Shown: positions 7,978 through 16,939 of the stretch, piece after piece
Layout: each line of letters begins with the position of its first letter
Numbering within the stretch: the first letter of the stretch is position 1
DNA from: Nocardioides kribbensis
GTDB lineage: Bacteria; Actinomycetota; Actinomycetes; Propionibacteriales; Nocardioidaceae
Length of the DNA: 64,000 nucleotides
Assembly: GCF_015070375.1 (NCBI RefSeq)
Contig: NZ_JADCLL010000004.1
Location: 186,001 to 250,000, forward strand
Direction: 5' to 3'
Notes under the pieces: model-generated
Seen by the model: only the letters and a program-made list of their open reading frames with translations
Database searches by the model: none
Told to the model about the DNA's origin: nothing
Position numbers and translations under genes: made by a program

Positions 7978-9173
7978 GACGCCTTCCGCGACCAGCCGCC
8001 CAGCTCGGCCCGGCGCGAGGGACGCTCGGCGTCGCTCTTGCGGCCGCGCTCGACCGGGGCACGGTCGGGGCTCGGGGGCTCGGGCTTGTCGGAGGTGGTG
8101 AAGCCGTTGGGCACCGAGAGCTTGATGATGGTGCGCAGCGCCTGGCCGTACTGCTTGTGCAGCGGCCCGATCGTGTAGGGGATGTCGTACTTGTCGCACA
8201 GCGCGCGGACCTTGACCGCGATCTCGCCGTAACGGTTGCTCGGCAGGTCGGGGAAGAGGTGGTGCTCGATCTGGTAGCCCAGGTTGCCCGACATGATGTG
8301 CAGCAGCGGGCCGCCCTCGAAGTTGGCCGCGCCGAGGATCTGGCGCAGGTACCACTCCGCGCGGGTCTCGTCCTCGATCTCCTCCTCGGTGAAGTGCATC
8401 GCACCGTCGGGGAAGTGGCCGCAGAAGATGATCACGTAGGACCACAGGTTGCGGGTGACGTTGGCCGTGGCGTTGGCGGTGAGGGTCGTGCGCCAGTGCG
8501 GCCCGCTGAGCGCGGGGTAGACGACGTAGTCCTTGAGCACCTGGTTGCGGCCCTTGCGCCAGATCTGCCCGAGCTGGCGCTTCATCTCCTTCGGGTCCTT
8601 CTTGCCCTTGCGGATGGCCTCGATGTCGAGGTCGTGGAGGGCCACGCCCCACTGGAAGAGGCTGGCGAGCAGCGCGTTGTAGACCGGCTGGCCGAGGTTG
8701 GCGGGGTGCCACTTCTGCTCGCGGGCCATGCGCAGGATGCCGTAGCCGATGTCGTTGTCGTGGCCGAGCACGTTGGTGAACTGGTGGTGCACGTAGTTGT
8801 GGGAGTGCTTCCACTGCTCCGCGGGCTGGGCGGTGTCCCACTCCCAGTTGGAGGAGTGGATCTCGGGGTCGTTCATCCAGTCCCACTGGCCGTGCATGAC
8901 GTTGTGGCCGATCTCCATGTTCTCCAGGATCTTGGCCACGCCGAGCATCGCCGCCCCGGCCGCCCAGGCGGGCTTGCGGTGCGAGGCGAGCAGGGTGACG
9001 CGGCCCGCGAAGGCCAGGCCGCGCTGCACCTTGATCATCCGGTTGATGTACGCCGCGTCCGCGGCCCCGCGCGACTCCTCCACCTCCGCGCGGATCGCGT
9101 CGAGCTCGCGGCCGATCTGCTCGACCTCCTCGTCGGTGAGGTGGGTGTACTCCCGGACGTCCGAGATGGCCAT
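7974..9173 (-). CDS. Membrane acyl-CoA/acyl-ACP desaturase (DesA3-like)
   Basis: Membrane diiron fatty-acyl desaturase of 399 residues. The three histidine boxes are intact: HNVMH (90-94), HSHNYVHH (123-130) and QIEHH (301-305), with extra conserved HDNDIG. Hydrophobic segments flank the boxes. It resembles mycobacterial DesA3, the stearoyl-CoA delta-9 desaturase; exact regiospecificity cannot be read. The C-terminal 35 residues are hydrophilic and charged. The gene lies 49 bp downstream of the ferredoxin reductase that would supply its electrons, the same pairing as DesA3 and Rv3230c in M. tuberculosis. Confidence 0.92.
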   Translation of the reverse strand: MAISDVREYTHLTDEEVEQIGRELDAIRAEVEESRGAADAAYINRMIKVQRGLAFAGRVTLLASHRKPAWAAGAAMLGVAKILENMEIGHNVMHGQWDWMNDPEIHSSNWEWDTAQPAEQWKHSHNYVHHQFTNVLGHDNDIGYGILRMAREQKWHPANLGQPVYNALLASLFQWGVALHDLDIEAIRKGKKDPKEMKRQLGQIWRKGRNQVLKDYVVYPALSGPHWRTTLTANATANVTRNLWSYVIIFCGHFPDGAMHFTEEEIEDETRAEWYLRQILGAANFEGGPLLHIMSGNLGYQIEHHLFPDLPSNRYGEIAVKVRALCDKYDIPYTIGPLHKQYGQALRTIIKLSVPNGFTTSDKPEPPSPDRAPVERGRKSDAERPSRRAELGGWSRKAS

Positions 9174-9222
9174 GGGTCCTCCAGTGGGTGCAGCGGTGCG
9201 GGGGGCTGGTGGGTCGGGTGGG

Positions 9223-10296
9223 TCAGATGTCGAGGGTGCAGTCGCCGGCGGCGGCGGTCACGCAGGTCTGGATCTGCTCGTTGGGCTGGGCGTACTCCTC
9301 GCCGTTGCGCAGGTCGCGCACCGCGCCGGAGACGAGGGTGACGGTGCAGGTGTGGCAGATGCCCATGCGGCAGCCGTAGGGCATGCCCACGCCCGCCTGC
9401 TCGCCGGCCTCGAGCACGGTGGTGGCGCCGTCGGCGTCCACCGTCTTGCCGGAGTTGCGGAAGGAGATCGTGCCACCCTCGCCGCCGGCGTCGCCGAGCT
9501 TCAGCGAGAAGCGCTCGAGGTGGAGCCGCTCGGCGACCCCCTCGGCCTCGAAGTGCTCGCTGAGCGCGTCGAGCATCGGGCCGGGTCCGCAGGCCCACGT
9601 CTCGCGCTCGCGCCAGTCGGGGCACACGCGGTCGAGGTCGGCGGGCGCCAGCATGCCCTCGGTGTCGGTGTGGAGGCGGTGCACGGTGAGGCCCTCGTGG
9701 CCCTCCTCGAGCCGGTCGAGCTCGTCGCGGAAGATCATCCGCTCCGCCGTCGGCGAGGAGTAGTGCATGACGACGTCGGGCATCGAGCCACGGCGGTCGA
9801 GCGTGCGCAGCATCGACATCACCGGGGTCACCCCGGAGCCGGCCACGAGGAAGAGCATCCGCGCCGGCGGGGGGTCGGGGAGCACGAAGTCACCCTCGGG
9901 CAGCGCGAGGCGCACGATCGTGCCGGGGGCCAGGCCGTTGACCAGGTGCGAGGAGAGCAGGCCCTCGGGCATGGCACGCACCGTGATCGCGATGGTGCGG
10001 CCGCTGCGCTTGGGCGCTGAGCTCACCGAGTAGGAGCGCCACTGGTACTTGCCCTCGACCTGCACGCCGATGCCGACGTACTGGCCGGGCTTGTGGTCGT
10101 AGCGCCAGCCCCAGCCGGGCCGGATCACCAGGGTGGCGGCGTCCTCGGTCTCGGGCACGACCTCCTCGATGCGGCCGCGCAGCTCGCGGGTCGACCACAG
10201 CGGGTTGACCAGCGAGAGGTAGTCGTCGGGGTGCAACGGGGTGGTCAGCTTCGAGCCCGCCCTGCGGACCCGCTCCCACGGGATCGTCCCTGCCAT
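9223..10296 (-). CDS. Ferredoxin reductase with C-terminal 2Fe-2S domain, desaturase partner
   Basis: A 357-residue NAD(P)H oxidoreductase: N-terminal FAD-binding barrel with RSYSVSS, nucleotide-binding domain with GSGVTPV, CGPGPM near the domain end, and a plant-type 2Fe-2S ferredoxin domain at the C-terminus with Cys 309, 314, 317 and 345. It should pass electrons from NAD(P)H to the desaturase encoded next. I chose the ATG at 10296: TTCACT lies 6 nt before it and TTGACG 18 nt further up, so the more upstream in-frame TTG at 10332 is the -35 box itself, not a start. Confidence 0.92.
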   Translation of the reverse strand: MAGTIPWERVRRAGSKLTTPLHPDDYLSLVNPLWSTRELRGRIEEVVPETEDAATLVIRPGWGWRYDHKPGQYVGIGVQVEGKYQWRSYSVSSAPKRSGRTIAITVRAMPEGLLSSHLVNGLAPGTIVRLALPEGDFVLPDPPPARMLFLVAGSGVTPVMSMLRTLDRRGSMPDVVMHYSSPTAERMIFRDELDRLEEGHEGLTVHRLHTDTEGMLAPADLDRVCPDWRERETWACGPGPMLDALSEHFEAEGVAERLHLERFSLKLGDAGGEGGTISFRNSGKTVDADGATTVLEAGEQAGVGMPYGCRMGICHTCTVTLVSGAVRDLRNGEEYAQPNEQIQTCVTAAAGDCTLDI

Positions 10297-10302
10297 CGGC
10301 CC

Positions 10303-10332
10303 AGTGAACAGGCGTTCTCCCACTGGCGTCAA
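10303..10332 (-). promoter_or_regulatory. Promoter of the ferredoxin reductase-desaturase operon
   Basis: On the minus strand, TTGACG (10332-10327), an 18-bp spacer and TTCACT (10308-10303) end 6 nt before the ATG at 10296. The geometry is that of a housekeeping sigma promoter giving a leaderless transcript. Confidence 0.55.
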
Positions 10333-10372
10333 CGGGTCGGAGGGGTGAACCTCCCCGACGTACTCTGGGGGT

Positions 10373-10771
10373 ATGACCTACTCCGTTGAGAAGACCGACG
10401 CCGAGTGGCGCGAGCAGCTCTCCCCCGACGAGTACGCCGTCCTGCGCAAGGCCGGCACCGAGCGGGCCTTCACCGGCAAGTACACCGACACCGAGACCAC
10501 GGGCGTCTACCGCTGCAAGGCCTGCGACGCCACGCTCTTCGAGTCCGACACCAAGTTCCACTCCGGCTGCGGCTGGCCGTCGTTCTACCAGCCGATCAGT
10601 GACACGATCGAGTACATCGAGGACACCAGCCACGGCATGAAGCGCGTCGAGGTCCGCTGCGCCAGCTGCGGCTCCCACCTGGGCCACGTCTTCCCCGACG
10701 GCTACGGCACCCCCACCGGCGACCGCTACTGCATCAACTCCATCAGCCTCACGCTGGAGGAGAAGGCGTAG
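10373..10771 (+). CDS. msrB: Peptide-methionine (R)-S-oxide reductase
   Basis: Repairs the R-epimer of oxidised methionine in proteins. The 132-residue protein has both zinc-binding CxxC pairs (Cys 48/51 and 96/99), the GCGWPSF signature (65-71) and the catalytic Cys 120 in RYCINS. The -10 box TACTCT (10361-10366) sits 6 nt before the ATG. Its place beside the haem genes hemQ and hemY is also found in M. tuberculosis (Rv2674 next to Rv2676c/Rv2677c), known from memory. Confidence 0.95.
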   Translation: MTYSVEKTDAEWREQLSPDEYAVLRKAGTERAFTGKYTDTETTGVYRCKACDATLFESDTKFHSGCGWPSFYQPISDTIEYIEDTSHGMKRVEVRCASCGSHLGHVFPDGYGTPTGDRYCINSISLTLEEKA

Positions 10772-10781
10772 GTCGGTCGGC

Positions 10782-11510
10782 GTGACTCTCCGGGTCGCCA
10801 TGTGGTCGGGGCCGCGCAACCTCTCCACGGCCCTGATGCGCAGCTTCGAGCACCGCGCCGACTGCACCGTCGTCGACGAGCCGCTCTACGCCGCCTACCT
10901 CGCCGCCACCGGTCTCGACCACCCCGGCCGCGACGAGGTCATCGCCTCCCAGTCGACCGACTGGGAGGCGCTGGTGCGCGAGCTGACCGCGGGCCCCGTG
11001 CCCACGCCGGTGCAGTACCAGAAGCACATGACCCACCACGTGCTCCCCGACCTCGACCAGGGCGCGCTGGCCGGGCTGCGCCACGCCTTCCTCGTGCGCG
11101 ACCCCGAGCGCGTGCTCACCTCCTACGCCAAGGTGCGCGAGGAGCCGACGCTGGAGGACCTCGGCCTGCCGCAGCAGCTGGCGCTCTTCGAGCGCTTCGG
11201 CGGCCCGGTGGTCGACGCCGCCGACGTGCTCCGCGACCCGCGCGGCACGCTCACGGCCCTGTGCGCCGCGCTCGGTCTCGCCTTCGACGAGGCGATGCTG
11301 TCCTGGCCCGCGGGCCCGCGCGACACCGACGGCGTCTGGGCCCCGCACTGGTACGCCGGGGTCGAGGCCTCCACCGGCTTCGCCACCTCCTCCCCCGGCG
11401 GGCACGACCCGCTGCCCGAGCGCCTGGCGCCGCTGCTCGAGCGCTGCCGCCCCTTCTACGACGCGCTGGCCCCCCACCGGCTGCGCCCCGCCACCGACCA
11501 GGAGTCCTGA
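10782..11510 (+). CDS. Sulfotransferase-like P-loop protein
   Basis: A 242-residue member of the sulfotransferase-like P-loop group. The N-terminal MWSGPRNLSTALMRSFE (about 7-23) corresponds to the PAPS 5'-phosphosulfate-binding loop, and FLVRDPERVLTSY (about 104-116) to the 3'-phosphate-binding region with conserved Arg. The next gene, a class IV aminotransferase, follows its stop with no gap. The same two activities are found fused or adjacent in other genomes, so they probably act together, but I cannot name the pathway. Confidence 0.8.
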   Translation: MTLRVAMWSGPRNLSTALMRSFEHRADCTVVDEPLYAAYLAATGLDHPGRDEVIASQSTDWEALVRELTAGPVPTPVQYQKHMTHHVLPDLDQGALAGLRHAFLVRDPERVLTSYAKVREEPTLEDLGLPQQLALFERFGGPVVDAADVLRDPRGTLTALCAALGLAFDEAMLSWPAGPRDTDGVWAPHWYAGVEASTGFATSSPGGHDPLPERLAPLLERCRPFYDALAPHRLRPATDQES

Positions 11511-12410
11511 ATGCTGCAGCAGTTCGACCCCCGCAACGCCGACCTCCAGGTCAACGTCGGCGGCCGGATCACCCACCGCGACGAGGCGGCGGTGAGCCCC
11601 TTCGACTCCGTGGTGCAGGGCGGCGACGCCGTCTGGGAGGGGCTGCGGCTGCACCGGGGCAGGATCTTCGGGCTCGACGAGCACCTCGCCCGGCTGCGCC
11701 GCTCGGCCAAGGCGCTGGCCTTCGCCGAGATCCCCTCCGACGCCGAGATCGTCGAGCAGCTGCGCCGCACCCTGGCGGCCAACGACATGCACGACGACGT
11801 GCACGTGCGCCTCACGCTGACCCGCGGGGTCAAGGTCACCAGCGGCATGGACCCCCGGCTCAACACCTCCGGGCCCACGCTCATCGTGCTCGCGGAGTTC
11901 AAGTCACCGGTCTACGACGCCTCCGGCATCACCCTGGCGACCTCCTCGGTGCGCCGGCACCGCGCCGACTCCCTCGACCCCAAGATCCACCACAACAACC
12001 TGCTGACCTCGATCATGGCCAAGGTCGAGGCCACGGTGGCCGGCGCCGACGACGCCCTCATGCTCGACGACGCGGGCTTCGTGGCCGAGACCAACGCCAC
12101 CCACGTCTTCCACGTCGCCGGCGGCCGCGTGCGCACCTCCACGACACGGGCGTGCCCCGAGGGCATCACCCGCGAGACGGTGCTCGGGCTCTGCGCCGAC
12201 CTCGGCCTGCCCACCGAGGTGTGCGAGCACTCGCTGGTGGAGCTCTACACCGCCGACGAGGTGTTCGTGACCGGCACCATGGGCGGGGTCACGCCGGTGG
12301 TCGCGATCGACGGGCGCACCATCGGCGACGGCGCGCCCGGCCCGGTCGCCGCGCGCATCTCCGCGGCGTACGCCGAGCTCACCGCCCGCTCCGGCACCGT
12401 CGTGGCCTGA
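11511..12410 (+). CDS. Class IV (branched-chain-like) aminotransferase
   Basis: PLP enzyme of 299 residues in fold class IV, the group of branched-chain aminotransferase, D-amino acid aminotransferase and aminodeoxychorismate lyase. DPKIHHNNLL near 159-168 holds the expected PLP lysine, AETNATHVF near 185-193 and VTGTMGGVTPV near 249-259 the cofactor phosphate and substrate loops. The ATG follows the sulfotransferase-like gene's TGA directly (no intervening base), so they are one operon. The substrate is unknown; the fixed pairing suggests a dedicated one and not general BCAA turnover. Confidence 0.85.
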   Translation: MLQQFDPRNADLQVNVGGRITHRDEAAVSPFDSVVQGGDAVWEGLRLHRGRIFGLDEHLARLRRSAKALAFAEIPSDAEIVEQLRRTLAANDMHDDVHVRLTLTRGVKVTSGMDPRLNTSGPTLIVLAEFKSPVYDASGITLATSSVRRHRADSLDPKIHHNNLLTSIMAKVEATVAGADDALMLDDAGFVAETNATHVFHVAGGRVRTSTTRACPEGITRETVLGLCADLGLPTEVCEHSLVELYTADEVFVTGTMGGVTPVVAIDGRTIGDGAPGPVAARISAAYAELTARSGTVVA

Positions 12411-12422
12411 GCCGGCCGCCGC

Positions 12423-13130
12423 TCAGGGCAGGCGCTGGACCAGCTCGGCCACCGGCACCAGGGCACCGGTGTAGAACGGGATCTCCTCGCGCACGTGGCG
12501 GCGGGCGCGGCTGGCGCGCAGGTCGCGCATGAGGTCGACGATGCGGTGCAGCTCGTCGGCCTCGAAGGCGAGGATCCACTCGTAGTCGCCGAGGCCGAAG
12601 GAGGCGACGGTGTTGGCGCGCACGTCGGGGTAGGGCCGCGCCTGCATGCCGTGCTCCTTGAGCATGTCGCGGCGCTCCTCGTCGGGCAGGAGGTACCACT
12701 CGTAGGAGCGCACGAAGGGGTAGACGCAGACGTGGCGCTTCGGCTCCTCGTCGGCGAGGAACGCCGGCACGTGCGACTTGTTGAACTCCGCGGGCCGGTG
12801 CAGCGCCATCTGCGACCAGACCGGCGCCAGGCGCGAGCCGAGCGCGGTGCGGCGGAAGCGGTGGTAGGCCGACTGGAGGGCCTCGGAGTCGGCGGCGTGC
12901 CACCAGACCATGACGTCGGCGTCGGCGCGCAGCCCGGCGACGTCGTAGACGCCGCGCACCACGACCCCCTCCTCGGCCAGCTCGGCGAGGAGCTTCTCGA
13001 CCTCGGCGCCCTCGGCCTCGCGGTCGGCGTCGCCGAGCACCCGGTCGAGACGGAAGACCGACCACGTGGTGTAGCGGATGGAGTCGTTGATCTCGCGCAG
13101 CCGGGCGGCGTTGGTCTGGGTGTCGCTCAT
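12423..13130 (-). CDS. hemQ: Coproheme decarboxylase (chlorite dismutase family)
   Basis: Last step of the coproporphyrin-dependent haem pathway of Gram-positives: oxidative decarboxylation of coproheme to haem b. The 235 residues match actinobacterial HemQ length. [10 protein letters not shown] near 119-128 and [13 protein letters not shown] near 139-151 are typical; the latter carries the Tyr region that forms the reactive radical in the family. The ATG overlaps the hemY stop (ATGA, 13127-13130), so the two are coupled. No secretion signal, unlike some true chlorite dismutases. Confidence 0.93.
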   Translation of the reverse strand: MSDTQTNAARLREINDSIRYTTWSVFRLDRVLGDADREAEGAEVEKLLAELAEEGVVVRGVYDVAGLRADADVMVWWHAADSEALQSAYHRFRRTALGSRLAPVWSQMALHRPAEFNKSHVPAFLADEEPKRHVCVYPFVRSYEWYLLPDEERRDMLKEHGMQARPYPDVRANTVASFGLGDYEWILAFEADELHRIVDLMRDLRASRARRHVREEIPFYTGALVPVAELVQRLP

Positions 13131-14587
13131 GGCTCCATCATGCCGCGCGGGGCCTCGTCGGCCCACGTGACCCTGGTCGCCAGCAGCTCGCGCACCGCGC
13201 GGTGGGCCGAGCCGACGGCTGCGGGGATGCCGACCCCGTCGTAGGCCGCCCCGCAGACCGCCAGGCCCGGCACCTGCGCGACCGCGGTCCGCACCCGCGC
13301 GACGCGCGCGACGTGGCCCACGGCGTACTGCGGCAGCCCGCCGCCCCAGCGCTGCACGTGGGTGTCGACGGGGCGGGCGTCGAGCCCGGTCAGCGCGTGC
13401 AGGTCGGACAGCGACGCGGCGACGAGCTCGGCGTCGTCGGCCTGCAGGGTGCGCTCCTCGCGGTGACGGCCCAGCGAGGTGCGCAGCAGCAGCACGTCGT
13501 CGCCGTCGACCAGCCCGCGGCCGGCCTCGCGCACCCACGCCCACTTGGAGAAGGAGTACGTCGCCGCCTTGATCCGGCGCCGCTCGACCGGTGGCACCAG
13601 GAAGCCCGACGTGTCGGCGGCCGCCAGCGCCGGGGCGTCGGCGGCCCGCACGGCGAGGGTCACCACCGCCACCGAGGCCGTCTCCACCGCGGCCAGCTCG
13701 CTCGCGGCGGCGGGCGCCACGTCGGCGAGCAGCCGCGCGGTCGGCGCGGGCGGGGTGGCCAGCACGACGAGGTCGGCGCGCAGCAGCTCGGGGTCGGTGG
13801 TGGGGCCGAGCAGCAGCTCGAGGCCCTCGGGCGTGCGGCGCAGGCCGCGCACGGTGGTGCCCGTGCGCACGCGCAGCCCACCGGCGGCGACCACCGCGTC
13901 GGGCAGCGCTCCCATGCCGCCGGACAGCCCCGCGAAGACCGGGCCGGCGTACGTCGTGGGCACCGCGCCGCCGTGGGTGACCACCGAGCCGCGGGCGGCC
14001 AGCGCCACCAGCTGCGGCACGGCGGCGCGCGCGGAGATCTCACGGGCCAGACCGGAGTAGACCCCGCCGAGCAGGGGCTCGACGAGCCGGTCGGTCACCT
14101 CGGGGCCGAAGCGGGCGTCCACGAGGTCGCCGACGGTGACGTCGGCCCCCGGGTCGCCCAGGTCCCCCAGGTCGCTGGCGGGAAGGTCGACCTCCCGGGC
14201 GGCCCGGGCCAGGCCCTCGGGCGAGAGCACGCCGGAGGCCTCGAGCGCGGCCAGGTCGAGCGGCACCCCCATGAGCGAGCGCGGCAGCGGCCGCATCGCC
14301 CCGCGGCTGTGGATGCGCGAGCTGACCACGGCCGGGTGCTCGACCTCGAGCCCGACCGCGCGGGCCAGGTCGACGCCCTCGGCTCGGCGGTTGAGCATCG
14401 CCTCGGCGCCGACGTCGACCAACGCCCCGGCGACCTCGTGGCGGAGCAGCTTGCCGCCGACGCGGTCGGCGGCCTCGAGCACGACGACCTCGTGGCCGGC
14501 CTCGGCCAGGTCGCGGGCCGCGGCGAGGCCGGCGATGCCGCCGCCGACCACCACGGCCAGGGCGCGGGGGGTGCCGGGTGCAGCCAT
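13127..14587 (-). CDS. hemY: Coproporphyrinogen III / protoporphyrinogen oxidase (HemY/CgoX type)
   Basis: FAD enzyme of 486 residues that oxidises the porphyrinogen to porphyrin; next to hemQ it should act on coproporphyrinogen III. The dinucleotide-binding loop [15 protein letters not shown] lies at 13-27, then [33 protein letters not shown] near 170-181 and the C-terminal AYDGVGIPA are also family marks. A strong hairpin at 14609-14650 separates it from the sulfur operon upstream. GACGCT 6 nt before the ATG could be its -10 box. Confidence 0.92.
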   Translation of the reverse strand: MAAPGTPRALAVVVGGGIAGLAAARDLAEAGHEVVVLEAADRVGGKLLRHEVAGALVDVGAEAMLNRRAEGVDLARAVGLEVEHPAVVSSRIHSRGAMRPLPRSLMGVPLDLAALEASGVLSPEGLARAAREVDLPASDLGDLGDPGADVTVGDLVDARFGPEVTDRLVEPLLGGVYSGLAREISARAAVPQLVALAARGSVVTHGGAVPTTYAGPVFAGLSGGMGALPDAVVAAGGLRVRTGTTVRGLRRTPEGLELLLGPTTDPELLRADLVVLATPPAPTARLLADVAPAAASELAAVETASVAVVTLAVRAADAPALAAADTSGFLVPPVERRRIKAATYSFSKWAWVREAGRGLVDGDDVLLLRTSLGRHREERTLQADDAELVAASLSDLHALTGLDARPVDTHVQRWGGGLPQYAVGHVARVARVRTAVAQVPGLAVCGAAYDGVGIPAAVGSAHRAVRELLATRVTWADEAPRGMMEP

Positions 14588-14608
14588 GCCACCAGCGTCT
14601 CAGAGCGG

Positions 14609-14650
14609 CCCACGCCGCGACGACCGGGTGCGGGGTCGTCGCGGCGTGGG
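14609..14650 (-). terminator. 17-bp perfect hairpin ending the sulfur operon
   Basis: Arms 14609-14625 and 14634-14650 (CCCACGCCGCGACGACC and its exact complement) enclose an 8-nt loop. No T-run follows. It sits between the stop of the flavin reductase gene and the start of hemY, both on the minus strand, so it marks the boundary between the two transcription units. Confidence 0.65.
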
Positions 14651-14688
14651 AGTCGGGGGGTGGCGCCGGGGCAGCGGCAGGGGGGGGC

Positions 14689-15207
14689 TCAGGCCGAGGC
14701 GGCCATCCGTCCGAAGCCGCTGCGGTGGAAGACCAGCGGGGCGTCGGCGACCGCGCCCTCGACCGACTCCACGGCGTGCAGCTGGAGCAGCACGATGGTG
14801 TGGTCGCCGGCCTCGACCTCGCGGTAGAGCGAGCAGTCGAAGCGGGCCAGGCCCTCGTCGAGGGTCACCGCACCGTCGTCGGTGGTGGAGATGTCGATGC
14901 CGGTGAAGCGCTCGTCGACCGGCCCGGCGAGCTGGCGGCAGACCCCGCCGTGGTGGTCGGCCAGCACGGTGACGCCGAGGTGGTCGGCGCGGCGCAGGTC
15001 GGGCCAGGTCTTGGAGGTGTTGGCGATCGAGAACGACACCAGCGCCGGCTCCAGGCTGACCGAGGTGAAGGAGCTCGCGGCCAGCCCGACCGGGCGTCCG
15101 TCGACCTGCGCGGCCACGGCGACGACCCCGCTGGGGAAGATGCCGAAGGCCTCGCGCAGGCGCTGGGGGTCGAGGTCCTGGTTGGTGGAGAGGGCGGTGA
15201 CGCTCAT
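14689..15207 (-). CDS. Flavin reductase (flavin reductase-like FMN-binding family)
   Basis: A 172-residue NAD(P)H:FMN reductase of the split-barrel DIM6/NTAB type that makes free FMNH2 for two-component monooxygenases. FGIFPSGVVAVAA near 20-32, LAASSFTSVSLEPALVSFSI near 46-65 and RFDCSLYREVEAGDHTIV near 122-139 are typical. It is the last gene of the minus-strand sulfur operon and overlaps the next gene by 4 bp, so it probably feeds the SsuD-, SfnG- and acyl-CoA-dehydrogenase-type oxygenases of the cluster. Confidence 0.88.
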   Translation of the reverse strand: MSVTALSTNQDLDPQRLREAFGIFPSGVVAVAAQVDGRPVGLAASSFTSVSLEPALVSFSIANTSKTWPDLRRADHLGVTVLADHHGGVCRQLAGPVDERFTGIDISTTDDGAVTLDEGLARFDCSLYREVEAGDHTIVLLQLHAVESVEGAVADAPLVFHRSGFGRMAASA

Positions 15208-15755
15208 GCGGGGGCTCCTGTCGGGAGGTGGGGGTGGAGCGCGAGGTGCGGCGCGGGGTCGAGCAGGGCGGCCACGCGGGGCCGCGCCGTCGCGAGCCAG
15301 TCGGCGTAGGCCGCCGGGTCGTCGTGGTGCTGGTCGAGCACGTAGAGGCCGCGCACCGGCACGGTGGCGCCGAGCTCGGTGAGCACCGGGCGCAGGGTGA
15401 GCTCGGGGGCCAGGGCGTGCGCGGGGCCGGCGCCGAGCATCAGGGGCACCGCGACGCCGCGCAGGCCGGTGCCGGCGCCGAAGCGGTCGAGGAAGAGCTT
15501 GAGCAGACCCGTGTAGGTGGCCTTGTAGGTCGGGCAGGCCACCACGACGAGGTCGGCCTCCCCCACGGCCTCGACGAGGTCGGCGACGACCGCGCTGGAC
15601 CAGTCGAGCAGGGCCGGGCCGAGCTCGGCGAGGTCGACGGTCAGGTCGGGCTCCTCCCCCGACAGCTCGCGGGCCAGCAGCGTGGCGGCCCCGAGGGTGC
15701 GCGAGCGCGGCTTGGGGTTGCCGACCACCACCGCCACGCGGGGGCGGGCCGTCAC
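15204..15755 (-). CDS. NADPH-dependent FMN reductase (MsuE/SsuE-like)
   Basis: A flavodoxin-fold FMN reductase of 183 residues: VVVGNPKPRSRT (8-19) is the FMN-phosphate loop, ACPTYKATYTGLLKLFLDRF near 72-91 the second flavin region. SsuE and MsuE, which belong here, supply FMNH2 to alkanesulfonate monooxygenases. The GTG start overlaps the upstream SsuD-like stop as GTGA. Having both a flavodoxin-type and a split-barrel reductase in one operon suggests separate supply for different oxygenases, or redundancy; the sequence cannot decide. Confidence 0.86.
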   Translation of the reverse strand: MTARPRVAVVVGNPKPRSRTLGAATLLARELSGEEPDLTVDLAELGPALLDWSSAVVADLVEAVGEADLVVVACPTYKATYTGLLKLFLDRFGAGTGLRGVAVPLMLGAGPAHALAPELTLRPVLTELGATVPVRGLYVLDQHHDDPAAYADWLATARPRVAALLDPAPHLALHPHLPTGAPA

Positions 15756-16924
15756 GACGCCGCCGTGCGGCCGGCGGCCTGGAACGGCACGGCGGTGGTG
15801 TGGTGCACCGGCGGGGCCGGGTGCTCCCACAGACCGCGCTCGGCCAGGATCGGCAGCACGCCCTCACCGAAGTGGTAGGCCCCCTCGAGGTGGGGGTAGG
15901 CGGAGAGGACGAACTCGTCGATGCCGACGGAGTGGTACTCCTCGATCCGGTCGGCGACCTGCTCGTGGCTGCCCACGAGGGCCGTGCCCGCGCCACCGCG
16001 CACGAGGCCCACGCCGGCCCAGACGTTGGGGTGGATCTCCAGGTCGTCCTTGCTGCCGCCGTTGAGGTCGAGCATGCGGCGCTGGCCCTCCGACTCGCTC
16101 TTGCGCAGGCCCTCCTGCACGGCCTTGATCGAGGCCGGGTCGATGCCGGCGAGCAGGCGGTCGGCCTCGGCCCACGCCTCCTCGGCGGTGTCGCGCACGA
16201 TGGTGTGCATCCGGATGCCGAAGCGGATCGGGCGCTCGGCACCGCGTCCCTCCTCGGCCGCGAGCTTCCGGATCCAGTCGACCTTCTCGGCCACCGCGGC
16301 CGGCGGCTCGCCCCACGTGAGGTAGACGTCGGCGTGCTTGGCCGCGACCCTGCCGGCCGCCGGCGAGGAGCCACCGAAGTAGATCGCGGGCACCGGGTCG
16401 GGGATCTGACCGAGCTTCGCGCTCTCGACCTGCAGGTGCTCACCGGCGAAGTCGACCGTCTCGCCGGCCCACAGCCGGCGCACGATCTCGAGGAACTCGT
16501 CGCAGCGGGCGTAGCGGGCCTCCTTGTCGAGGAAGTCGCCGAACATGCGCTGCTCGTGGCTCTCGCCACCGGTGACCACGTTGAGCAGCAGGCGGCCGCC
16601 GGTGAGGTTCTGGAAGGTGCCGGCCATCTGCGCGGCGAGGTAGGGCGCGACCAGCCCGGGCCGGAAGGCGACCAGGAACTTCAGCCGCTCGGAGACCTGG
16701 CTCAGCATCGCGGTCGAGAGCCAGGCGTCCTCGCACCACGCACCGGCCGGGGTGAGGGCGGCCTCGAAGCCCATCTGCTCGGCGCCGCGGGCGATCTGGC
16801 CGAGGTAGGGCACGTCGGCGGGTCGACCCGACGGCCCGGCGCTCACGCCGTGGCCGCCGCCAACGACCTGGCGGCCGTCACCGCCGTTGGTGGGCAGGAA
16901 CCAGTGGAACGTCAACGGGCTCAT
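15752..16924 (-). CDS. ssuD: FMNH2-dependent alkanesulfonate/methanesulfonate monooxygenase (SsuD/MsuD-like)
   Basis: Luciferase-fold (LLM) monooxygenase of 390 residues. It should split an alkanesulfonate into an aldehyde and sulfite using FMNH2 and oxygen. FHWFLPTNGGDGR at the N-terminus, LTGGRLLLNVVTGGE near 110-124, and IYFGGSSPAAGRVAAKHADVYLTWGEPP near 179-206 (split here for description only by position) agree with SsuD/MsuD. Choice between long alkanesulfonates and methanesulfonate is not readable; beside sfnG, methanesulfonate is likelier. It overlaps the FMN reductase by 4 bp. Confidence 0.88.
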   Translation of the reverse strand: MSPLTFHWFLPTNGGDGRQVVGGGHGVSAGPSGRPADVPYLGQIARGAEQMGFEAALTPAGAWCEDAWLSTAMLSQVSERLKFLVAFRPGLVAPYLAAQMAGTFQNLTGGRLLLNVVTGGESHEQRMFGDFLDKEARYARCDEFLEIVRRLWAGETVDFAGEHLQVESAKLGQIPDPVPAIYFGGSSPAAGRVAAKHADVYLTWGEPPAAVAEKVDWIRKLAAEEGRGAERPIRFGIRMHTIVRDTAEEAWAEADRLLAGIDPASIKAVQEGLRKSESEGQRRMLDLNGGSKDDLEIHPNVWAGVGLVRGGAGTALVGSHEQVADRIEEYHSVGIDEFVLSAYPHLEGAYHFGEGVLPILAERGLWEHPAPPVHHTTAVPFQAAGRTAAS

Positions 16925-16939
16925 GGGGGGTTCTTCCTC

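Noticed and set aside
10327..10332. TTG at 10332 as start of the ferredoxin reductase
   Set aside because: It is the -35 hexamer TTGACG of a well-spaced promoter whose -10 box lies 6 nt before the ATG at 10296.
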